From positions 235 through 64,234 of the forward strand of contig DEJJ01000033.1 in the NCBI GenBank assembly GCA_002353285.1: a stretch of 64,000 nucleotides of DNA. The letters run 5' to 3'. This DNA comes from Porphyromonadaceae bacterium UBA2751. GTDB taxonomy: Bacteria; Bacteroidota; Bacteroidia; Bacteroidales; Muribaculaceae. The notes below the pieces were generated by a model. That model was not told where the DNA came from. It saw nothing but the letters and a program-made list of their open reading frames with translations, and did no database searches. The stretch's first letter is position 1; every line of letters begins with the position of its first letter. Below, one piece after another: positions 51,501-60,500 of the stretch. Made by a program: the position numbers and the translations under genes.

Positions 51501-54500
51501 GAGCGGCACCATCGAGGAGTTCATGAAGCGCAATGCGGGTTATAAGAAAGAGACTACAGTGCAGGAACAAATTGCGCTTGCCGAGCAGCAGACTGAGACC
51601 TCGCCGAGTGAAGCGCAGAAAGAGGCTGGCAACTACAAGAAAGGGCATGTGAAGATTGACGGCTTTGACATCAGCATTGAGCAGCCTAAAGGCAGTGTGC
51701 GCAGTGGTGTGGACGCCAGTGGCAAGTCGTGGAGCCAGAAGATGAACAACACCTACGGTTACATTCGTGGCACGGAGGGTGTGGATGGCGATCACATCGA
51801 CGTGTTCCTGAGTGACGACCCATCGCAGGGTGATGTGTTTGTCGTTGACCAGGTGAACAATGACGGCAGCTTTGACGAGCACAAGGTGATGTATGGCTTC
51901 AACAGCGAGGAGGAGGCCCGCCAGGCTTACTTGTCGAACTACGAAGACGGTTGGCAGGGCCTTGGTGCCATTACCGCTGTGAGCAAGGACGAGTTCAAGA
52001 AGTGGATTGGCAGCAGTCACCGCAAGACCAAGCCCTTTGCCGAGTACAAGAATGTGAAGGTAAAGGGGGAACAGGCTGGCACAATGCGCCAGCCCACGGG
52101 ACAAACAGTTGATGGTGACATAGCTCACTTTCATAAGGAAACAGACAGTAGTGGTCGTACAGCCATAGATGAGGCCAACTATAATGCCGATGATCTTGTG
52201 GCTCCATTACTTGTTGATGGCAAAAAGAGTCATATAGGAATCACCCATATTGTTCCAGAAGACATTAACGAACCCACTTATACACGAGCATACTACGACT
52301 ATGCCCACCTGATTGACCCTAAGAGCAACAAAGGCTGGCAAGCAGTAGGTGATAAGATTGATGAATGGAATGCGAGCCACAAAAAAGACGAGCAGGGCTT
52401 TGACGATGGTGATGCGCCACAGGTGCGCTTCCCATCGGTTGATGCTGCATTGAAGTTTGCTGAATGGTTTGAGGGCGCCACCCACCCTGTTTCGGCTGCT
52501 AAGTCCTCGCAAAAGAGTGAGGTGGCAGAGGCACCAAAGGAGCGCATAGATGATGTTGGCGAGAAGATTGAGGGTGCGAAGAAAGACCTTGCCAAGAAAA
52601 TGGGTGAGCGTATAAACCTTGATGCTGACACATTCCCCAAGATGTTCCCTAAGTACGACTTAAAAAAGCTCATCAGCCAGGGTCTAGATCCGAGCCTTGC
52701 TGTTATGACAAAGATGTTACGACAGATGGCACAAGCTGACTATAAGCACTACAGCAAGAAGCGCATGTATGGCAAGAGTTATGCCTTGAGAGCTTCACGT
52801 TTCTATGCCGCCTATGCGAAGCAGGTGCTTGAGGCAGGTGACAGTAATGTGGATTTCAAGAGTGAAGGCTTGGGTTTCACCGACTATGGGAAACAGTTTG
52901 TAGAGTTGAACAAGCGCCTTTTTGAGGAGTTGCACAAGAAATTGGGTGATGACATTTTTGACCTCGACTTGACAGGGGTGAAGATGCAGCCTATTTCTCA
53001 GAAAGAAGGCACCACATGGTATCGCAGGAACCAAGAGACAGGCGAGTCGGAACCTTACAACCCAGCTTATGCTTTCATTGGTCCACGAGGACAGAGTTAC
53101 TACGAGGCCAACGAACTTGACAAAGCCTTGCAAGAAGGAGTTGAACAGGTAAGCAAATCTGTTGACTACAAAAAGACCCATCCTTATAAGCTTGGTCACT
53201 ATTACAAACCAGGCGTAAAGAACAGCGACTATGTAGGTGTGAAGCTTGGTGGCAAGGTGGTGCCATTGACCGAGCCAATGACCAGTTCGGAGGTTCGCAA
53301 GTACATGTCGGAGCACAATGCAGAACTTCAAGCAAAGGCAGCTCAACTTGACGAGCAGCGCAAGCTTGACAAGAAGAAAGGAGGCACAGGCGAAGGGAGA
53401 TGGAAACCAGAGCTCACCCTTGGCGGTGGCCGTCCTCGCGTGGGTGCAGATCGTCGAGGAGGCGTAGACATAGAGGCAGAGGAATTTATGAAATCATTCG
53501 GCTTCCGTGGAGTGCAGTTCGGCAACTATGTGACCCAGCGAGAGCGTCAGCGTTTCCTCAACGAGGCTTATGACGCATTGATGGACATGGCAGAGTTGCT
53601 TGGCATCTCACCACGTGCTTTAGCCATTGACGGTCGTTTAGGTTTGGCTATCGGTGCTCGTGGAGGAGGCAAGGCAAATGCCCATTATGAGCCAAAAGAG
53701 AATGTGATAAACCTTACCAAGAGTAAAGGTGCAGGTTCTTTGGCCCATGAGTGGTTCCATGCATTGGATTACTACTTTAACAAAAGCAGCAATAGACCGA
53801 CATCAGCGACAGCCAACAAGAGCGCAGAGCAGTTCCCTGCCTCGACTCGCGATGAGATGCGCAAGGCATTCCTTGATTTGATGCGTGCGATTAAGGACAG
53901 CGACTACTACAATCGTTCAGTCGCATTAGAGCAAAAGCTCCACCCTCAACAGCTTGGAGAAGGTTATTATGACAAACCCACTGAGTTAGGGGCCCGAGCA
54001 TTTCAGGACTATGTAGTGCGAAAGCTGACAGATCAAGGAAAGATTAATGATTTCCTGTCTTCGTTCACATCGGAGAAAGATTGGAATGGAGAGCCAGAAA
54101 ACTATCCCTATCCAGTTGGTGCCGAAGCTGAGAAGATAGATGAGAAATTTGACGCTTTGTTTGATGCCATGCAAGAGCGTACAGACGAAGAAGGCAACAC
54201 CATCCTGTATCATCTTGGTAAAGACAATGATGTGTTAACTGACACTGAGGTGGCTTTGCGCGACGGTTTGGTGGAAGTGTTGCGTGGTGCTGGCATTGAG
54301 GTGGTGACTGATGAGGCTGAGGGCCAGCGAGTGCTTGATGCAGCGAATCGTGCTGCTGATGTTCTTGATGAGATGAAAAAATCATCGCTTGAAACCGTGT
54401 CCGTTTCAGTAAAGAAACATCAACCTACTGTCGTTTCAAGCGATTACGGCGCAAAGGTAATACATAATCTTGAAACTTTAACAAAAAAATATGAAGAAAA

Positions 54501-57500
54501 TGTAACTAACCGCGCAAACACATTCATCGGAGAAGTTGCTAATGCAATTGGCGCACAGCGATATGGCAGCAATAGTCAATATGCTGATTTTGAGGCTGTA
54601 AATGGCCGAATATTCACTATTCGCTTGGCAGACCATAACGCGCATACAAGTGGTTTTGACAACGAAGGTCGTGAAGATGGTATAAGCATTGTTGTTACAG
54701 CTAAGAAGAATGCCGGCATCAAAAATGATGGCAAGGCGCATCTTGTGGAGTTCTATTACGATGCAATTAAATTACGCAAAGCCGAGGGACATCCTCTTGC
54801 GGCTATTGTGCGCTCGATACAGCAGGCGTTGTACAGCGGTGAGTACCGGGACACGACGGGTCTTGCCGAGCGCCAGGAGGTGAACGAGGATATCATGCGT
54901 GAGCAGCGAGCTTGGCATGGCAGTGGTGCGGATTTTGACGCTTTTGATCACGGCCACATGGGCGAGGGCGAGGGTGCCCAGGCTTATGGCTGGGGAACGT
55001 ATGTAACACAGGTGGAGGGTATCGCGAGGAGTTATGCCAGTGATGGTAATAAATACATCTATAAAGGTAGAAAGGTTTACGGTAACCCTTATAGCCAGAA
55101 TGTTGCAGAACAAGCAGCCTTTTACATTGAGCAAGAGCAAGGCATAAACAATGCCATAAAATTTATCCGAGGATTGGCAAGAGACTTGAAAGGAATGCCA
55201 GAAGGCGAAAATTTCAAGGACATTCTTTCAGTCTTACAAGATAAAGATAATTGGTCAGAGTCCAAGCGTTACCTCTATGAGGTGGAGATTCCCGATAACG
55301 ATGGGACGAACTATTTGCCGTTTGATAAGCCATTGACTGATGAGCAGCTTGAAAGGATTGCTTCTCGTCTTGGTGATGAGGACGCGGCAGATTTCAGGGC
55401 AAGCAACCAGCCAGTGGCTGATGCTCCCAATGCAGATGAGGTAAATGCTTGGTCTCGCATGGGCGAGAACATTCTCAGGCAGTTGTCTTGGCTCTTTGGT
55501 CACGATGGAAGAATTAACAGCCGTGCGGCAAGCGAGTTCTTGCATGACTGTGGTTTTGTGGGTATAGAATATCCTGCCCAATATAGAAGTGGCGGCAGAA
55601 GTGACGGAACCAAGAATTATGTAATCTTTGATGAGGAAGACTTAAAGATTAACAGCAAGACCCAGTTTTTCAGGACTGGTAGCGGTGAGGTGTATGGCTT
55701 TGTGAGGGATGGGAAGATTTACATTGACCCTCGTGTGGCGAGTGCCGAGACACCAGTTCATGAGTATAGTCACCTGTGGGCTGACGCTTTGAAGCGCGCT
55801 AACCCTAAGGCATGGGAGCGGCTGAAAGAGACGATGCTCGGCGAGAAGGACGTACTGGAGCATGTGAAGCGTCTCTATCCCGAGCTTGAGGGTGACGAGC
55901 TGCTGGGCGAGGTGTTCAGCCACTACAGCGGCAAGCGTGGTGCTGAGCGGTTGCGTGCCGACATGGAGCGTGAAGTGAAAAATGCCGAAGGCGTGTTTGC
56001 CAAGGCGAGAGTTGCGGTAGTCTTTGACAAGATAAGGCGTGCCCTGTCCCGCTTCTGGGAAATGGCAAGGGATTTGTTTGCCGGCAAGAACTCGATGCTC
56101 AATGGCATGAGTGCCGAGGACTTTGCCGACATGGCGATGGCTGACATGCTACATGGCTTCGACCCGCGTGGAGAGGGAAAAGACCGTGGCGAGGCTATGG
56201 TTACAAATGAGGGTGAGGTTTTGTACGAGCCACAGGCTCGCACTACTGGACTTGACATTGCACTTGACGACCGTTTCAACAAAGAGTTAAGCGAGTGGGA
56301 GCAGGGTAAAATGCCAAGCAATAAATATCTTAGCGTTGGAGTGCCCACTGGAGTCCTTGAGAATTTCATGCCATCAAGAGAGATAATACTTCGCCAGAAA
56401 GTGTTAACGAAAGCATTGAAAAAGCATGGTCTTGTTGCATCGGATATTAAGAATTTGCCGTCGGCACTTGCTGCCCCTATCTTTATTTTCAGAAGTACGC
56501 CATCGACAATAAGTGTCCTGACTGAACTTCAAACACAAGAAGGCAAAAATATCTTTGTTGCGATTGAACTTAACACAACAAAGCAAATGGGGCATGAGTT
56601 CTTGGAGTTGAATGACATTCTGACCATACATGGTAGAGAAGAAGAAAATATTGTCAAGCCCATCATTGAGAACAACAGCTTATTGTGGGTTGATAAAGAA
56701 AAAGGCCAACATTGGTTGTCCTCAGCGAAAACAAATTCGCAGGCAATCACCAATGATGACCTTGATACTGCTGCAAAGATAGTAAAAGATTTTGAGAATC
56801 CAAGCATAAAAACAGAGAATTATGTAAATGAGCGTGGTGATGTGATTAGGTTTGAGAGCCACGCGGAGCAGTTGTCGCTGTTTGGTGGTGGCGAGCAGTC
56901 GAGCAAACGAGAGGTCGAGCAAACGAGAGGTCAGGCTCTCTCCGAGCGTGTGAAGCGTGCCTCGGAGATGAGCGATGCGGAATTGCTCAGTGAGATGGGT
57001 CGTGACATTGCCGAGCTTGAGAAGGCTGGCCGTGCCGATTGGGGTGTTCAGACCTTGTATAGCGAGGAGTATGACCGCAGGCATATCAAGGAATACAATG
57101 AGGAGTGCGACCGCGTGCGCACCATGCTTGACGAGAACAATGTAGGTATAGAAGAAGCCGAGCAGATGTTGCTCGACACGATCTACACCTGGCGTGAGGG
57201 CTATGCTACTGCCGACCGAAGCAGGCTGCTGGCTCAGTTTGACACCATCAACGACTACTATGCGGAGAAGGAGGACGAGCGCGACAACGCAGACCTGGTG
57301 GAGAGCGAGGCAGCTGCAGTGCAGCAGCCCACGGAACAAACGGCTGACGAAGCTGGCATACTCCCCCAGAAATCCCAAAAGCCGAAGCGTGCAGGTGGTT
57401 TTAATCCTACTGAGATTAAGCTTAGGAAGCTCAAGGGCGGCGAGACGTGCCATGTGGAGCGCCGGTACCAGGAGAGTGGCGGCTTTGACTTCACTGGCAG

Positions 57501-60500
57501 TGAGAAGGTGGAGAGCGATGCCGACCTGGCGTATATCTTCAGGAACTTGGAGAACAGTGCTATTGAGAACACTTTCCTTGTGCTGATAAAGAATGGCAAG
57601 GCGACGATATTGCATGTGGGTATGGGAGGTTATGCTTTCTCTGCTGGCCATCTTGGTGCTGGTGTGCTTGCCGCGAGCCAGCTAAAGCCCGACAGCGTTA
57701 TCTTCGTCCACAACCACCCCAGCGGCACATTGCAGCCCAGCCAGCAAGACGTAGCGATGCAGGAGAAGGTGAAGAAGATGTTTGGCGCCGACAAGGTGCG
57801 CGAGGCTATCATCATCGACATCACCAGCGGCAAGTACAGCATCTTTGACAGTGACGGATGGGGAGCTAAAGAGAAGCAGCGCCCCACCAGTGCAGAGAAC
57901 GAGGTGCCATATAAGACCTATAGCTTCAGCCAGCAGGTGTTTGCTGAGGGCTTTGTGCCTGGCTCCACATTCCAAATCACCGACTCGGACAAAGCTGCCG
58001 AGTTTATCTCGGGTCATCGCCTGGGCGAGCGTGACAAGTTGAGCTTGATAGTGCTCAACAGGCAAAAACGCGTGACGGGCAATATTTTCTTGCCATGGAC
58101 GAGCCTTGACGGAGTGGACGTGAACAAGGCTGCGGGTATCATTGCCAAGTTCATCCACCAGATGGGCGGTGAGAGCGGCATCCTCTATGGCAGCGGCACG
58201 ATTAGCCGTGGCACCCTTTCTCCGTTGGCGCGAGCCATAAGCAACTATGAGGTACACCTTGACGACTTCATCAGTGTGGAGGGCAAGAGCGCTTTTCAAG
58301 CTGGTGCTATGGAGCCAGAGGTTGATTACGAGGCGGTGCCTCGCAATACAGAACAACAGCCTACTGAGGTTGCTGAGGACGGCGTGGGTTATGGTGAAGC
58401 TGATGATAGTGGTATCGGTGACGAGGAGCTTGCTGGATATGACGCAGGGCGTTACAGCTTTGCCGAGAGTATCACGCAGGGACTCGTTGACCTTGCGACG
58501 AAGAATGCCGACGACCAGCAGTTACGCATGAATGCGATGAGGGAGTTTGGCGGCAACCTTGCCAAGCTTCAAAAGCTGATGAACAAGCAGAAAGCATACG
58601 ACAAGGCCACCGTTGATGACATCGTGCGCCTTGCGAGAATGGTAATGGGTAGTGGCTTCTTTAAGGACATGAGTGCATACGAAGTCAAGAGGTTGCTCGC
58701 TGCTATCAAGAAGGGCGTGGGAGTTGAGGACTTGACACCTATTGCCAACAATGTCGTTGACATGCTTGTGCAACACCAGTTGCGTGAGAGCAAGAATATG
58801 CTCCACAAGCTGATGCAGGTAAGAGGCAGGAAAGTTGACGCACGCGGCGTAGAGGTACAGGCAGGCCTTGACATCGACGGTCAGCGCATGATGAGTGCGT
58901 TGAAAGACGGTATGAGTCTTGGTGAGAACGGACTACTTACACGTATCAACGACTGCGAGAACCGACTCGGCAGCGAGGACGAGGTTATCAGGAAGAATGC
59001 CATGAGCGAGTATCAGGGCTTGATGCTTGCGAAGGAATACCACGACAACATCTTGAGTGGCGAGGAAGAAGAAATCGTGCTGCGGCAGGAGAAGCGCCAG
59101 GAGCAAGAGAAGATTTACGACTTCCGTCGTGAGCCAGTTCTTGATGATGACGACAACGCCATCATGAACCTCGATGGCAGCGTGCGCACCGTAGAGCGTA
59201 AGACCTTGAAGCCCGAGTTCAAGGGAGCCATGACCGACGAGAACAAGCGGCTAAGGCACAACACCGAAGCCGCCATCGAGCGCATTGAGCAGTCGATAAG
59301 AGAGAGCCGCATGGAGCGAGTGACCGCTTACAGCGACTTTATGAGCGACGTGGCAGGTGATGTGCGTGCCAGCCGTGAGCGAGCCGCCGAATGGCGTGCT
59401 GAGCAACAGCAGCGTGTAGACGAGATACACCACAACGCCAACAGCGACCTTGAAGGCGTGCCAGTACAGAGCCAAGTCAAGCTTCCCGAAGGAGGACTAC
59501 TTGCCTTCAACAGCAATAACGACATTGTGAGATTGTTGTTCCAGCCCTTGGCGACCTTTGAGAAGATGCTACGCTTCTTTGGCAGGAAGGCCCACAATGG
59601 CGAGGGCTACCTGTTTAACCGCTTCATGCGTGGCTGGGCAGATTGCAGCGACAAAGAGTGGCGCAGCAAGCGTGCCGCCCATGAGGAACTTGACGCAAAA
59701 GTGAGAGAGCTGTTTGGCAAGAAAGTCAAACGCTGGAGCGACCTCTATGAGATAGAGCGCAACAAGAAGCACCCAGGCATACCAGTAGAATATTGGGACA
59801 ATGGCGAGCGAGTGCGAGAAACCATGTCACAGGGCGAGGCATTAAGCCTTGTGGTGTGGAGCAAGCAGAAAGACGCCGAGGCAGGTTTGCGCAGGATGGG
59901 CATCAGCGAGGAAGACATTGAGACCATCAAGAGCCATCTCGATCCAAAATTCTTAGAGCTTGCCAACTGGGTTGTTGAGGAGTTCCTGCCCAAACGTAGG
60001 ACTTATTACAACGAGGTACACGAGCGTATGTTTGGTGCACCGATGGCGGCTATAGAGCATTACTTCCCCATTGTGCGCAACAGCCGTGACGTGGAGAAGC
60101 CCAGTGACATCACCGAGCGCGACCTTGGAGACACCAAGCCCAGCACCATAACAGGCAACATCATCAAACGTCAGCGCACAGCAGCGACCCTTGATGTTCA
60201 TACCGACTTCTTTGACCACTTATTGAAGCACCTCGATGACATGGAGAATTGGGCAGCGTGGGCAGAGTTCAACCGAGACATAAACACGTTGCGCAACTAT
60301 AAACGCTTCAAGAACCGAGTCCTCAACATGCACAGTGTGGAGTATGGCTCAGGCAAAGAATTGTGGAAAGCCTTTGACGACGCGTGCGCCATTGCCGCTG
60401 GAGTGTATCATCCCAGCACCAAGCGCGGCAGCGGTGACAACCTTGCCGTCAATGTTGCCAAAGGCGTGACAGGAGCTAAGATTGCATTCAGGTTCTACAC

